This document shows positions 7,637-16,357 of a stretch of DNA of 64,000 nt, in pieces. The notes beneath the pieces are model-generated. The model was given only the letters and a program-made list of their open reading frames with translations, searched no databases and had not been told where the DNA came from. Positions within the stretch are counted from its first letter, which is position 1. Each line of letters begins with the position of its first letter. A program made the position numbers and the translations under genes. Source of the stretch: JALVIU01 sp964462295 (GTDB taxonomy: Bacteria > Atribacterota > JALVIU01); contig CAYWXH010000002.1 in assembly GCA_964462295.1 (NCBI GenBank), positions 17,912-81,911 of the forward strand, in the 5' to 3' direction.

Positions 7637-9611
7637 TTTTTATCCCTTCTTTTTTTAATCTTTTTATTTCATCACGGAGAAATGCTGCCTTTTCAAAATT
7701 TAAGTCTCTTGCAGCATCCATCATTTCTTTATAGAGTTCATCTATGAGATTCTCGATATCTGTTTTTTTATCTCTTTTTACATTAATTGCTTTAAATCCT
7801 TTTTCTGTTTTTGTTGTCTCTGACTCTATAAGTTCTGTAATATCAGTTATCTCTTTCCTTATAGTTTCAGGGGTTATACCGTGCTTCTTATTGTATTCAA
7901 GTTGAATTTTTCGTCTTCTTTCTGTCTCACTTATTGCCTTTCTCATAGAATCAGTTAATCTATCTGCATATAGAATTACCATACCATTTACATTTCTTGC
8001 AGAACGTCCCATTGTTTGGATAAGTGCACGTTCCCCCCGTAGGAATCCTTCTTTATCTGCATCTAGTATGGCTACAAGAGTTACCTCTGGGAGGTCAAGA
8101 CCCTCTCTTAGTAAGTTTACTCCTACTATTACATCATAGGTCCCCTCTCTTAGCCCCCTTAATATTTTTACCCTATCTATAGTAGAAATTTCTGAATGTA
8201 GATAGTTTACCTTTATTCCTAATTCCAAAAGGTAAGAGCTTAGATCTTCAGCCATCCTTTTTGTAAGTGTGGTTACAAGTACCCTCTCATGTTTTTTTAC
8301 TCTTTTTTTAATTTCACTAATCAAATCATCTATTTGCCCCTCACTTGGTCTTACCTCTATTTTGGGGTCAACAAGGCCTGTGGGTCTTATTATCTGTTCT
8401 ACTATTTTTTGGCTTACCTTTAATTCAAAATCACCTGGTGTTGCAGATACAAATATTACCTGGTTTATATGTCCTAAGAATTCTTCAAAGTAAAGGGGTC
8501 TATTATCAAAGGCGGAAGGTAGTCTAAAACCATGATCTATTAAATTTTTCTTTCGAGAGAAATCTCCCCTATACATCCCCTTTAATTGAGGAATAGTAAC
8601 ATGAGACTCATCAATGAACATAAGAAAATCATCGGGAAAATAGTCAAGTAATGTAGCAGGAGGTTCTCCAGGGGCACGGCCACTTAGATGTCTTGAATAA
8701 TTTTCTATCCCTGTACAATACCCTACCTCTTGTAACATTTCAAGGTCATAGTTTGTTCTTTTTTCTAATCTTTCTGCCTCAAGTAGCTTTCCTTCTTTTC
8801 TTAACTCTTTTAATCTCTCCTTTAGCTCTCTTTTTATATTTTTTATAGCACGTTCCAATGCAGGTGGAGAGGTGATGAAATGTTTTGCTGCAAATATAGA
8901 TACCTCTTTTACAGGTCGTATCTTTTTACGAGTTATGGGGTCTATCTCTGTAATCCTTTCTATCTCATTTCCAAAAAATTCTATACGGTATATAGAATCT
9001 GAATATACAGGAAAGATCTCGAGGGTATCACCCCTTACCCTAAATGTTCCCCTTTTTTGATTGATGTCATTTCTTTCATAAAATAGGCCAACAAGGTGTC
9101 TTATTAATTCTTTTCTTTCGATGGCCTCCCCTTCTAGTATAGTAATTATTCTTTTTCTATATTCCTCAGGATTTCCAAGGCCATATATGCAAGATACACT
9201 TGCAACTACTATAACATCTTTTCTCTCAAACAAAGAACGTGTAGCAGAATGTCTTAATTTATCTATTTCTTCATTGATATCTGCATCTTTTTCTATATAT
9301 GTATCTGTCTGTGGAATGTATGCCTCAGGTTGATAATAATCGTAGTAGCTTACGAAATATTCTACCCTATTTTCAGGGAAAAACCTTTTAAATTCAGCAG
9401 CCAATTGAGCAGCTAATGTTTTATTATGGGAAATGATCAGGGTAGGTTTTTGATATTTTGCAATAATATTGGCCATAGTAAAAGTTTTACCAGACCCTGT
9501 TACACCTAACAAGGTCTGGTATTTGTAACCTCTTCTAAGACCATCTAAGAGCTCCTCTATAGCCTTTGCTTGGTCTCCTTGAGGCGAAAATATAGGTTTT
9601 AATTTAAACAA
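7623..9611 (-). CDS. uvrB: Excinuclease ABC subunit B
   Basis: UvrB verifies damage and hands DNA to UvrC. The 662-residue protein starts FKLKPIFSPQGDQ and has Walker A GVTGSGKTFTMAN (about 38-50), the DNA-threading beta-hairpin region with YYDYYQPEAY, the DESHVT helicase box, SATPGDFEL, the motif V/VI region ending in QTMGRSARN, and a C-terminal UVR coiled coil (about 620-655) that contacts UvrC. The start is TTG, inside the end of coaE (8-base overlap). Length and motif set are typical, so function is not in doubt. Confidence 0.98.
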   Translation of the reverse strand: MFKLKPIFSPQGDQAKAIEELLDGLRRGYKYQTLLGVTGSGKTFTMANIIAKYQKPTLIISHNKTLAAQLAAEFKRFFPENRVEYFVSYYDYYQPEAYIPQTDTYIEKDADINEEIDKLRHSATRSLFERKDVIVVASVSCIYGLGNPEEYRKRIITILEGEAIERKELIRHLVGLFYERNDINQKRGTFRVRGDTLEIFPVYSDSIYRIEFFGNEIERITEIDPITRKKIRPVKEVSIFAAKHFITSPPALERAIKNIKRELKERLKELRKEGKLLEAERLEKRTNYDLEMLQEVGYCTGIENYSRHLSGRAPGEPPATLLDYFPDDFLMFIDESHVTIPQLKGMYRGDFSRKKNLIDHGFRLPSAFDNRPLYFEEFLGHINQVIFVSATPGDFELKVSQKIVEQIIRPTGLVDPKIEVRPSEGQIDDLISEIKKRVKKHERVLVTTLTKRMAEDLSSYLLELGIKVNYLHSEISTIDRVKILRGLREGTYDVIVGVNLLREGLDLPEVTLVAILDADKEGFLRGERALIQTMGRSARNVNGMVILYADRLTDSMRKAISETERRRKIQLEYNKKHGITPETIRKEITDITELIESETTKTEKGFKAINVKRDKKTDIENLIDELYKEMMDAARDLNFEKAAFLRDEIKRLKKEGIKIGKV

Positions 9612-10200
9612 AACTCTCTATCAACTCCTTATAAATCTTTTCTACCTGTTTTTTTGTCTCTTTGGGAGTTCCATTATTGTCTATTATATAGTCTCCATAT
9701 TTTACCTTTTCAGAAATGGGTATTTGACTTTTTATCCTTTTTTTTGCTTCTTCGTAAGATATGTTATCTCTTTTCATAAGTCTTTTTATCTGTGTCTTTT
9801 CATCTGTCTGTACTACAATTATTTTATCTACAAGGTTTTGTGCCCCTGCTTCTATGAGAAGAGGGGCATTTATTACAATTACTTTATATTCTCTTTCTTT
9901 CTCTTTTGCCTCTTTTTCTATCTCTTTTAATATTTCTTTATGTGTTATAGTATTTAATTTCTTAAGTGCTGATTCATCATTGAATACTATATCTCCTAAA
10001 CGTTTTCTATCTATCATCCCTTGTGGATGAACTATGGTTGAACCAAACTCCTCTACAAGTCTTCTCCATAGGGGTTTTCCCGGATAGATCAGTTTATGAT
10101 AAACCTCATCGGCATCAATAGTATAACAACCCAATTCTTTAAAATACTTAGTTACAAGATTTTTTCCTGTTGCTATACCCCCTGTTACACCTATCCTCAT
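9604..10200 (-). CDS. coaE: Dephospho-CoA kinase
   Basis: Catalyses the last step of CoA synthesis, ATP-dependent 3'-phosphorylation of dephospho-CoA. The 198-residue length, the N-terminal P-loop, DADEVYH (about 30-36), the INAPLLIEAG substrate segment and the lid (VQTDEKTQIKRLMKRDN) are all as expected. Unusually, the P-loop reads GGIATGKNLV where family members have GK followed by S/T then T. The Ser/Thr that helps bind Mg-ATP is replaced by Asn, and the codons show no frameshift. The start ATG shares one base with the glgA stop (TAATG), suggesting coupled translation. CoaD, the preceding enzyme of the pathway, lies at 23.6 kb. Confidence 0.93.
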   Translation of the reverse strand: MRIGVTGGIATGKNLVTKYFKELGCYTIDADEVYHKLIYPGKPLWRRLVEEFGSTIVHPQGMIDRKRLGDIVFNDESALKKLNTITHKEILKEIEKEAKEKEREYKVIVINAPLLIEAGAQNLVDKIIVVQTDEKTQIKRLMKRDNISYEEAKKRIKSQIPISEKVKYGDYIIDNNGTPKETKKQVEKIYKELIESFV

Positions 10201-11642
10201 TAACTTACCTTAAAGTTTTTTACTTTTTTGTAAAGCTCAATATATTCATTAGCTGATCTATTCCAGGAATAATCAGCCCTCATTCCATTTTTCTGACAAA
10301 TTCTCATCTTTTCGGGGTTCTTGTATAACTCTACAGCCCTTCTTATAGCATCTACTAAAGTATCTTTGGAGTATTTCTCAAATACTATGCCATTTCCCTC
10401 TCCTTTTTCTAGGTCAAATGGAATAACTGTATCTGCAAGCCCACCGGTCTTTCTTACAACGGGCACAGTTCCATATCTTAAAGATATAAGCTGTCCAAGG
10501 CCGCATGGTTCGAATTTTGAAGGCATGAGGAAGAAGTCTACCCCGGCATATATCCTTCTTGCAAGATGTGGGTCAAACATAATATGTGCCCGTAATTTAT
10601 CTGGATATTTATTTACCATCTCCTTAAGGGCAATATGATATTTTTCATCTCCAGTTCCCAAAATTATAAATTCTAAATCAAGTGCCATTATCTCATTAAT
10701 CCCTTCGAGTAGTATGTCAAGACCCTTTTGATCCACTAGCCTTGATATAAGCCCAAATAGTGGTATGCTATCAGGAGAAGAAAAGCCATTTTCTTCCTTT
10801 AAGGCCCTTTTATTTTCTATCTTTTTTTCTATTGTTTCCACACTATAATTTGCTTTAATATCTTTATCTGTTTCTGGGTTCCATACCTCATAATCAATTC
10901 CATTTACTATACCAAATAATCTATCTTTTTTAGAAAGTAAAACCCCTTCTAGTCCTTCACCATATTCTGGTGTTTGAATTTCTTTTGCATATGTTTTACT
11001 TACTGTATTTATTGCCTCAGAAAATATTATACCACCTTTCATTATATTTACATTTCCATAATATTCTAACCCATCCATTTGAAATACAGACCATGGGAGA
11101 TTTGCTACCAGGATATGTTCTTTATCAGTTATTCCTTGATATGCAAGATTATGTATGGTGTATAAGGTGCCTGTCTCTTTAAAAAATTCATCCTTTGCAT
11201 AGAGTGTTTTTAGATATACAGGGATAAGGCCTGTTTGCCAGTCATTTGCATGAATTACATCTGGTACAAATTCCATTCTCTTCATTGCCTCTATAACTGC
11301 CCTTGAAAAAAAGGTGTATCTTTCTGGGTCATCATAGTATCCATATATGTTATCCCGACCGAAGTACTCTTCGTTTTCTACAAGGAAGACTTGGATTTTT
11401 TCACCAATTCTTCCCTCCCATATATGTGCATTTTTTATAGTATCTTTTATAGGAACACTTATAAAAGGTACTGTCCTTTTTAAGGAAAATTTCTCCTCAC
11501 TTATATTTTTGTATTTTGGGAGAAATACCTTGACCTCAATCCCATTTTTTTCTAGTGCCTTTGGAAGCGATCCCGCTACATCTGCAAGTCCTCCAACTTT
11601 TGCAAAAGGAACTACTTCACTCGAAATAATTGCTACCTTCAT
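10200..11642 (-). CDS. glgA: Glycogen synthase (ADP-glucose type, GT5)
   Basis: Transfers glucose from ADP-glucose to growing alpha-1,4-glucan. At 480 residues it has the normal bacterial size. The N-terminal KVGGLADVAGSLPKAL sugar-nucleotide loop (about 15-30), HANDWQTGL near 130, YTIHNLAYQG near 165 and the C-terminal segment PSKFEPCGLGQLISLRYGTVPVVRKTGGLADTV (shown in part by PSKFEPCGLGQL) are classic GT5 motifs. It lies 3 bases after the phosphomutase gene, which may supply glucose 1-phosphate, and upstream of coaE. glgB, glgC and glgP are not in the window. Co-transcription with pfkA links storage and use of glucose. Confidence 0.95.
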   Translation of the reverse strand: MKVAIISSEVVPFAKVGGLADVAGSLPKALEKNGIEVKVFLPKYKNISEEKFSLKRTVPFISVPIKDTIKNAHIWEGRIGEKIQVFLVENEEYFGRDNIYGYYDDPERYTFFSRAVIEAMKRMEFVPDVIHANDWQTGLIPVYLKTLYAKDEFFKETGTLYTIHNLAYQGITDKEHILVANLPWSVFQMDGLEYYGNVNIMKGGIIFSEAINTVSKTYAKEIQTPEYGEGLEGVLLSKKDRLFGIVNGIDYEVWNPETDKDIKANYSVETIEKKIENKRALKEENGFSSPDSIPLFGLISRLVDQKGLDILLEGINEIMALDLEFIILGTGDEKYHIALKEMVNKYPDKLRAHIMFDPHLARRIYAGVDFFLMPSKFEPCGLGQLISLRYGTVPVVRKTGGLADTVIPFDLEKGEGNGIVFEKYSKDTLVDAIRRAVELYKNPEKMRICQKNGMRADYSWNRSANEYIELYKKVKNFKVS

Positions 11643-11645
11643 AAT

Positions 11646-13094
11646 TCATTCCCCCTTTAAGGATTTTAAAAAATTATTAATGTCTTCATACAAAGACCCT
11701 ATTTTTGCATCACTATCTGCCTCTATATAGAGCCTTAATGTATCTTCTGTTCCAGATGGTCTTATTAAAAGCCAAGAGCCATCCCTTAATGTAAAGCGTA
11801 TTGCATTTTTTATCTCTTCTCTCTTCTCTATCTGACTAACTCTAAAATTAGGAGTTTTTTCTCCTTTTAGTGTTTTCATAGCTATTTCTTTTTCAATATC
11901 AGGAAGGTATATGTTGAATCTTTTATTAAAGATATAACCAAATTTATTCTTGATCTCTTCAAGAAGGGATAGAAAGTCTCCCTCAAGATAAGAATAAAGC
12001 TCTACAAATAACAGGTCTGCAAATATTCCATCTTTTTCTAAGATATGTCCCCTTATTGTAAATCCTCCACTTTCTTCTCCACCCATAAGGATGGTATCAT
12101 CTTTTCTCATAACTTCTGCAATATATTTAAATCCTACAGGTGTTTCTATTACATTAAAACCGAATGATGTTGCTATTTTATCTATTAAATGGGTGGTGGC
12201 CACACTTCTTACAACATTTCCTTTTAAATTTTTGTGTTTATATAGATGATACAATAATAAAACAAGGGCATCATTTGGTGGAATAAATCTTCCATTTCTA
12301 TTTATCAGTCCAAATCTATCTGCATCCCCATCTGTTACAAGACCAAGATCCGCTTTTTCTTTTATTACCATAAATTGGATTTCTTGAAGATTTTCAGGTA
12401 TAGGCTCTGGCATAAGCCCCCCAAATAGGGGATTATGCTCTGTATGTAAAGCTATTATCTCTGCATCTATATCCTCAAGTGTGTTTTCTATGTACCCTTT
12501 TCCTGGGCCATACATATTATCTATAATTATTTTTAACTTCTTTTTCTTCATAGTTTCAATATCTATTTTCCCTTTTAGACACTCTATATATTCCCTTGAG
12601 GGTTCTATGTAATTTAGAAGTCCTTTTTCTCTTGCCTCATTAAAATCTAATTTCTCTATATCTTCCCTTATTTGAACTACATTTATAATTTTTTCAATTT
12701 CTCCAGTTATGTCATCTGTTGCAGGCCCTGCATAATCTGGTATAAATTTTATACCATTATATTTTGGAGAGTTATGACTTGCCGTTATAGATATACCTCC
12801 AGGAAGTCCTAATTTTTTTACAGTAAATGCTACTGCAGGTGTTGGAGTCTCTCTTTGGGTAAAATATACAGGGATATTATTTTTTGCAAGCACAAGGGCA
12901 CCTTCTAGGGCAAAATCTTTAGATAAAAATCTTGTATCATAGCCCATTACTACACCTTTTTCTCTTACCGTCTCCCCATAATGCTTTAGTAGATATTCAG
13001 CAAGACCTTGGATAACAATTCGCACATTAAAAAAGGTGAAATTATCTGCTATTATATCTCTCCAACCGTCTGTACCAAACTTTATAGATTTCAT
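11646..13094 (-). CDS. Phosphoglucomutase/phosphomannomutase family protein
   Basis: Alpha-D-phosphohexomutase of 482 residues interconverting hexose 1- and 6-phosphates. The four family elements are present: the phosphoserine loop GISITASHNSPKYNGIK near residue 100, the metal loop TDGDADRFGL near 255, the sugar loop GGEESGGF near 355, and the phosphate-binding end RPSGTEDTLRLYIEA near 450. Whether it prefers glucose, mannose or both cannot be read from sequence. Being first in a run with glgA 3 bases away favours a role in supplying glucose 1-phosphate. It has an ATG start behind GGGAG and a good promoter at 13142-13170. Confidence 0.93.
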   Translation of the reverse strand: MKSIKFGTDGWRDIIADNFTFFNVRIVIQGLAEYLLKHYGETVREKGVVMGYDTRFLSKDFALEGALVLAKNNIPVYFTQRETPTPAVAFTVKKLGLPGGISITASHNSPKYNGIKFIPDYAGPATDDITGEIEKIINVVQIREDIEKLDFNEAREKGLLNYIEPSREYIECLKGKIDIETMKKKKLKIIIDNMYGPGKGYIENTLEDIDAEIIALHTEHNPLFGGLMPEPIPENLQEIQFMVIKEKADLGLVTDGDADRFGLINRNGRFIPPNDALVLLLYHLYKHKNLKGNVVRSVATTHLIDKIATSFGFNVIETPVGFKYIAEVMRKDDTILMGGEESGGFTIRGHILEKDGIFADLLFVELYSYLEGDFLSLLEEIKNKFGYIFNKRFNIYLPDIEKEIAMKTLKGEKTPNFRVSQIEKREEIKNAIRFTLRDGSWLLIRPSGTEDTLRLYIEADSDAKIGSLYEDINNFLKSLKGE

Positions 13095-13133
13095 TTTTTT
13101 CTCCCTCTGCCTATATTTAATCTTTATATACTC

Positions 13134-13161
13134 TTTACATTATTATATAGTTTGTTATACT
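13134..13161 (+). promoter_or_regulatory. Sigma-70-type promoter for the MBL-fold gene
   Basis: TTTACA (13134-13139), a 16-base spacer and TATACT (13156-13161). The predicted start is near 13168, giving a leader of about 40 bases that ends with AAAGGGGAG before the ATG at 13208. It is interleaved with the divergent promoter. Confidence 0.5.
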
Positions 13162-13170
13162 AAAAAGCAA
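13142..13170 (-). promoter_or_regulatory. Sigma-70-type promoter for the phosphomutase-glgA-coaE-uvrBAC-pfkA run
   Basis: Reading the minus strand, TTGCTT (13170-13165) is separated by 17 bases from a perfect TATAAT (13147-13142). Transcription would begin near 13135, about 40 bases before the phosphomutase ATG. It overlaps the promoter of the divergent gene. Confidence 0.55.
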
Positions 13171-13207
13171 GTATTATATTGCAAAAAATTGTAAAGGGGA
13201 GATAAAT

Positions 13208-14101
13208 ATGTTAAAACAGGTAAAAGATGGGGTTTATTATTTTACAGGTCCTATAAATATGGGCATAATAGAGACAGATAGGGGAATTGTAATTATTGAT
13301 ACAGGACTTGATAATAGTTATGGAAGGAAATTATTAAAGATCTCTGTAGAGTTAAAAAAAGAGATTATAGGCATTATAAATACCCATTCTCATGCAGATC
13401 ATTTTGGTGGTAATAATTTTTTAAAAAAGAGAACAGATGCATGGACAATGGCTTCAAAAATAGAGAAGGCACTTATAGAAAATCCTATTTTTGAACCTAT
13501 GTACCTGTTTGGAGGAGTCCCCTTTCCTGAGATGAGAACAAAATTTTTAGAGGGAAAACCATCTTTAATCGATATGAGTGTAGAGGATGAAAAGGCAAAA
13601 AAGATCTTAGAAGATTTAAATATAGAAATTATTGAATTACCCGGACATTCTCCTGCTCAAATAGGCGTTATCTATCAAGATGTGATATTTATAGGGGATA
13701 CAGTAATGCCGAAAAGGGTTATAGAAAAGTATAAACTTGGATATTTATATGATGCAAAAAGGGAAAAAGAGACCCTTTTGAATCTTCAAAAGTTGAAATA
13801 TAACTATTTTATTCCAGGACATGGGGAACTCTTTTTATCCGAAGAATTTAAAACTATAGTGGATATAAATCTAAAAAATATTTTAAGTGTTGAGGAGGTA
13901 ATACTTAGGATTTTAAAGATACCCTATTCTACTGAAGAGGCATTCTCTCAACTGGTAAAGCTATTAGATCTTGACCCAGATCTTACTCAAATACTCCTTC
14001 TTTTTTCTACTTTTAAAGGATTTTTAACAGGTTTAAAAAGTGAAGGATTAATAGAGTATTATCTTGAAAATGGAAAAATTATATGGAAAAAGAGGGCATA
14101 A
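13208..14101 (+). CDS. MBL-fold metallo-hydrolase
   Basis: Metallo-beta-lactamase-fold hydrolase of 297 residues. The zinc motif THSHADH lies at residues 59-65, followed by LPGHSPAQIG (third metal His), IFIGDTV (bridging Asp) and a C-terminal PGHGE. These give a complete two-metal site. About 90 residues after the core resemble a helical or winged-helix tail, as in broad MBL hydrolases of the glyoxalase II / lactonase type. The substrate cannot be assigned. It is a single-gene unit, divergent from the phosphomutase and convergent with dapL, with a terminator hairpin across its stop codon. Confidence 0.88.
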   Translation: MLKQVKDGVYYFTGPINMGIIETDRGIVIIDTGLDNSYGRKLLKISVELKKEIIGIINTHSHADHFGGNNFLKKRTDAWTMASKIEKALIENPIFEPMYLFGGVPFPEMRTKFLEGKPSLIDMSVEDEKAKKILEDLNIEIIELPGHSPAQIGVIYQDVIFIGDTVMPKRVIEKYKLGYLYDAKREKETLLNLQKLKYNYFIPGHGELFLSEEFKTIVDINLKNILSVEEVILRILKIPYSTEEAFSQLVKLLDLDPDLTQILLLFSTFKGFLTGLKSEGLIEYYLENGKIIWKKRA

Positions 14102-14111
14102 AGCCCTCTTT
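14089..14111. terminator. Bidirectional intrinsic terminator between MBL gene and dapL
   Basis: A perfect 9-bp inverted repeat AAAGAGGGC / GCCCTCTTT with loop ATAAA. On the minus strand the right arm runs into TTTTT, a good terminator for dapL. On the plus strand it is followed by TTTAAAATT. It spans both convergent stop codons. Confidence 0.75.
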
Positions 14112-15291
14112 AAAATTCTATAGTTAGGTCTTTCAGGGCACTCTCTATTCTAGTAAATGCCTCTTCTATCCTTTCACATGTAGCGGTTAATGCAATACGG
14201 ATATATCCCTCTCCTGAGGGTCCATATCCATTTCCTGGTGTTACTATTACATGGGCCTTTTCCAGTAAAAGTTCGCTAAATTCTATAGAAGAAAATCCTT
14301 TCGGTACCTTTGCCCATACATATATGGTAGCCTTTGGAGGTTCTATCTTCCATCCCAATTTTTTGAGCCACTTTATTATTAGATCTCTTCTTTTTTTATA
14401 AACTTCCCGCATTTTATGTACATGGTCTTTTGGACCTCTAAGTGCTGCTATTGCTGCATGTTGAATGGGTTCAAAGATACCAGAATCTATATTGGATTTT
14501 ATCTTTCCAATAGCTTGAACTACATCTTCTCTTCCAAGCACCCAACCTATTCTAAAACCTGTCATATTAAATGTTTTGGATACGGAATGAAATTCTACTG
14601 CTATGTCTTTTGCCCCTTCTATTTGAAGTATACTCATAGGGGTGTAGTCTTCCTGGAGTGTAATTTCACTGTATGAGTTATCGTGACAAATAAGGATATC
14701 ATACTTTTTCCCAAGCTCTATTGTTTCTTCAAAAAATTCCTTTGGAGCTGTGGCAGATGTAGGATTGTTAGGGTAGTTAATAAATAGAAGTTTTGCTCTT
14801 TTGAGTATATCTTCAGGAATATCTGAATAATTTGGTAAGAAGTTGTTGTCTTCTTTTAATGGCATATAATAGGGAGTGCCTCCAGATAGTGCTATTCCTA
14901 TGCCATATACAGGATAACCAGGGTCTGGGGCAAGGCCTACATCACCAGGATTGATATATGAAGCCGAGGCATAATAAAGTCCTTCTTTTGAACCTATGAG
15001 AGAGACTATCTCACGCTCTGGGTCGAGTCTTATGCCAAATCTCCCTTCATACCACTCTGAGACTGCCTTTCGGAATTCAAGTAATCCTATAGAAGTAGGA
15101 TAGTGAAGGTTTTTAGGTTCCCTTGCTGCTTTATCTAGTGCCTCAATTACATGGTTTGGTGGAGGTAAATCTGGGTCACCCATACCCAAACTTATTATAT
15201 CTGCTCCTTTTTCTCTTAATGCAGCTACTTTTTGATCAATCCTTACAAACAAGTAAGGAGGTAAATTTTTAATCCTTTCTGCCTGTTCCAA
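14110..15291 (-). CDS. dapL: LL-diaminopimelate aminotransferase
   Basis: PLP enzyme of 393 residues that converts tetrahydrodipicolinate directly to LL-diaminopimelate, for lysine and peptidoglycan. The N-terminus (PPYLFVRIDQKVAALREKGA) and the SLGMGDPDLPPP segment match the DapL branch of fold-type I class I/II aminotransferases. The PLP lysine is K239 in SVSKTFNMTGFRIGW; INYPNNPTSA (171-180) and D204 in CHDNSYSE complete the cofactor site. Use of DapL instead of the succinylase/acetylase routes is common in anaerobic Firmicutes and other deep-branching anaerobes. A related acyl or branched-chain substrate cannot be excluded. Confidence 0.85.
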   Translation of the reverse strand: MEQAERIKNLPPYLFVRIDQKVAALREKGADIISLGMGDPDLPPPNHVIEALDKAAREPKNLHYPTSIGLLEFRKAVSEWYEGRFGIRLDPEREIVSLIGSKEGLYYASASYINPGDVGLAPDPGYPVYGIGIALSGGTPYYMPLKEDNNFLPNYSDIPEDILKRAKLLFINYPNNPTSATAPKEFFEETIELGKKYDILICHDNSYSEITLQEDYTPMSILQIEGAKDIAVEFHSVSKTFNMTGFRIGWVLGREDVVQAIGKIKSNIDSGIFEPIQHAAIAALRGPKDHVHKMREVYKKRRDLIIKWLKKLGWKIEPPKATIYVWAKVPKGFSSIEFSELLLEKAHVIVTPGNGYGPSGEGYIRIALTATCERIEEAFTRIESALKDLTIEF

Positions 15292-15308
15292 CTTCTCTCC
15301 TCCTTTAT

Positions 15309-16181
15309 TTATTTCTTTATGCCCAATTGTTCCATTATAACTTCTGTTTCACTCTTTATCCATTCGTAAAACTTATCTATCTCTCCAAGTGTTATACCTA
15401 CAAAATTGAGATATGGTGGTGTAAGGGATGTTATGATTTTATCCCCACTTTGGCCAATACCTTTTTTCTTTACAAAATTATTACTTATTTTTACTATAGC
15501 TATAAGTTTTTTTTGATTTTCATTTAGAGTTTTATTTTGCAATATAGATTTGTGGTGTGTTGCCAAGATATCGATATACACATGAGGAAGGTTCCATTTT
15601 TCGGCAATATATGCACCTACTTCAGCATGGTTTATCCCTATTATTTCTTCTTCTGCCTTTACAAGTGCCACATGTTTTTTCTCCGCATATTCAAGGGCAG
15701 CCATGAAATCTTTGTGTAGATACTGTTCTAAAATGAGCTTCCCTATATCATGTATAAGGCCCCCTACAAATGCCTCTTCAGGATAGGGATATTTTATATT
15801 TTTTGAAATTAGCCTTGCTGTGGATGCAGTAGCTACAGAGTGGCGCCAAAATTCTTCTCGAGAAAACTCTGAATCTGTTCCATTGAGAAAAAGATTTACA
15901 ACACTTGTTCCTATAACCAGTTGTTTTAAATTATAAAAGCCTATTATAACTATTGCTTGAGATAAACTTGTAATTTTTTTCGAAAGGCTATAAAAGGCAG
16001 AGTTAACCATTTTTAAAATATTGGTTACCATTGCCTGGTCTTCTGAAATTACCCTCATAACTTCTTCTACCTTACTGTTGGGATCTTCTATGATTTTTAT
16101 AAGTTTTGCCACAACAGTAGGAAGGGTAGAGAGCTTTTTTATATCTCCAAAGTATTTTTCAAGGTCTTTTTTCTCTTTCAT
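15309..16181 (-). CDS. HDOD domain protein
   Basis: Signal-transduction output protein of 290 residues consisting almost wholly of an HDOD domain. LPTVVAKLIKIIEDPNSK (20-37), the helix IVIIGFYNLKQLVIG (77-91) and FVGGLIHDIGKLILE (138-152) are typical. An HD pair survives at 144-145, but as in the family the full HD-phosphohydrolase metal set is not evident, so catalysis is doubtful. HDOD proteins usually sit next to two-component or c-di-GMP genes, and a REC-GGDEF gene lies 1.1 kb away. It has its own near-consensus promoter. Its partner is unknown. Confidence 0.88.
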   Translation of the reverse strand: MKEKKDLEKYFGDIKKLSTLPTVVAKLIKIIEDPNSKVEEVMRVISEDQAMVTNILKMVNSAFYSLSKKITSLSQAIVIIGFYNLKQLVIGTSVVNLFLNGTDSEFSREEFWRHSVATASTARLISKNIKYPYPEEAFVGGLIHDIGKLILEQYLHKDFMAALEYAEKKHVALVKAEEEIIGINHAEVGAYIAEKWNLPHVYIDILATHHKSILQNKTLNENQKKLIAIVKISNNFVKKKGIGQSGDKIITSLTPPYLNFVGITLGEIDKFYEWIKSETEVIMEQLGIKK

Positions 16182-16220
16182 CTCATCATCATCCTAATAT
16201 ATTAGGTATTATTTTCTTAA

Positions 16221-16249
16221 AGCATAACAGAGTTTTTTTCTTATGTCAA
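16221..16249 (-). promoter_or_regulatory. Sigma-70-type promoter for the HDOD gene
   Basis: On the minus strand TTGACA (16249-16244), a 17-base spacer and TATGCT (16226-16221). The start would be near 16214, about 33 bases before the HDOD ATG. Confidence 0.6.
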
Positions 16250-16290
16250 GAAAGTATATGCAATAATTTAAATTATTTAATTTGCAGAGA

Positions 16291-16319
16291 TTGACAGTCT
16301 AATATTTTCCTTATATAAT
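16291..16319 (+). promoter_or_regulatory. Perfect-consensus sigma-70 promoter for the epimerase gene
   Basis: TTGACA (16291-16296), exactly 17 bases, TATAAT (16314-16319). The start would be near 16326. AAGGAGAG precedes the ATG at 16358. This is the strongest promoter match in the window. Confidence 0.8.
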
Positions 16320-16357
16320 TGAAACACAAAATTTATTATTATTGAAGGAGAGAACAG

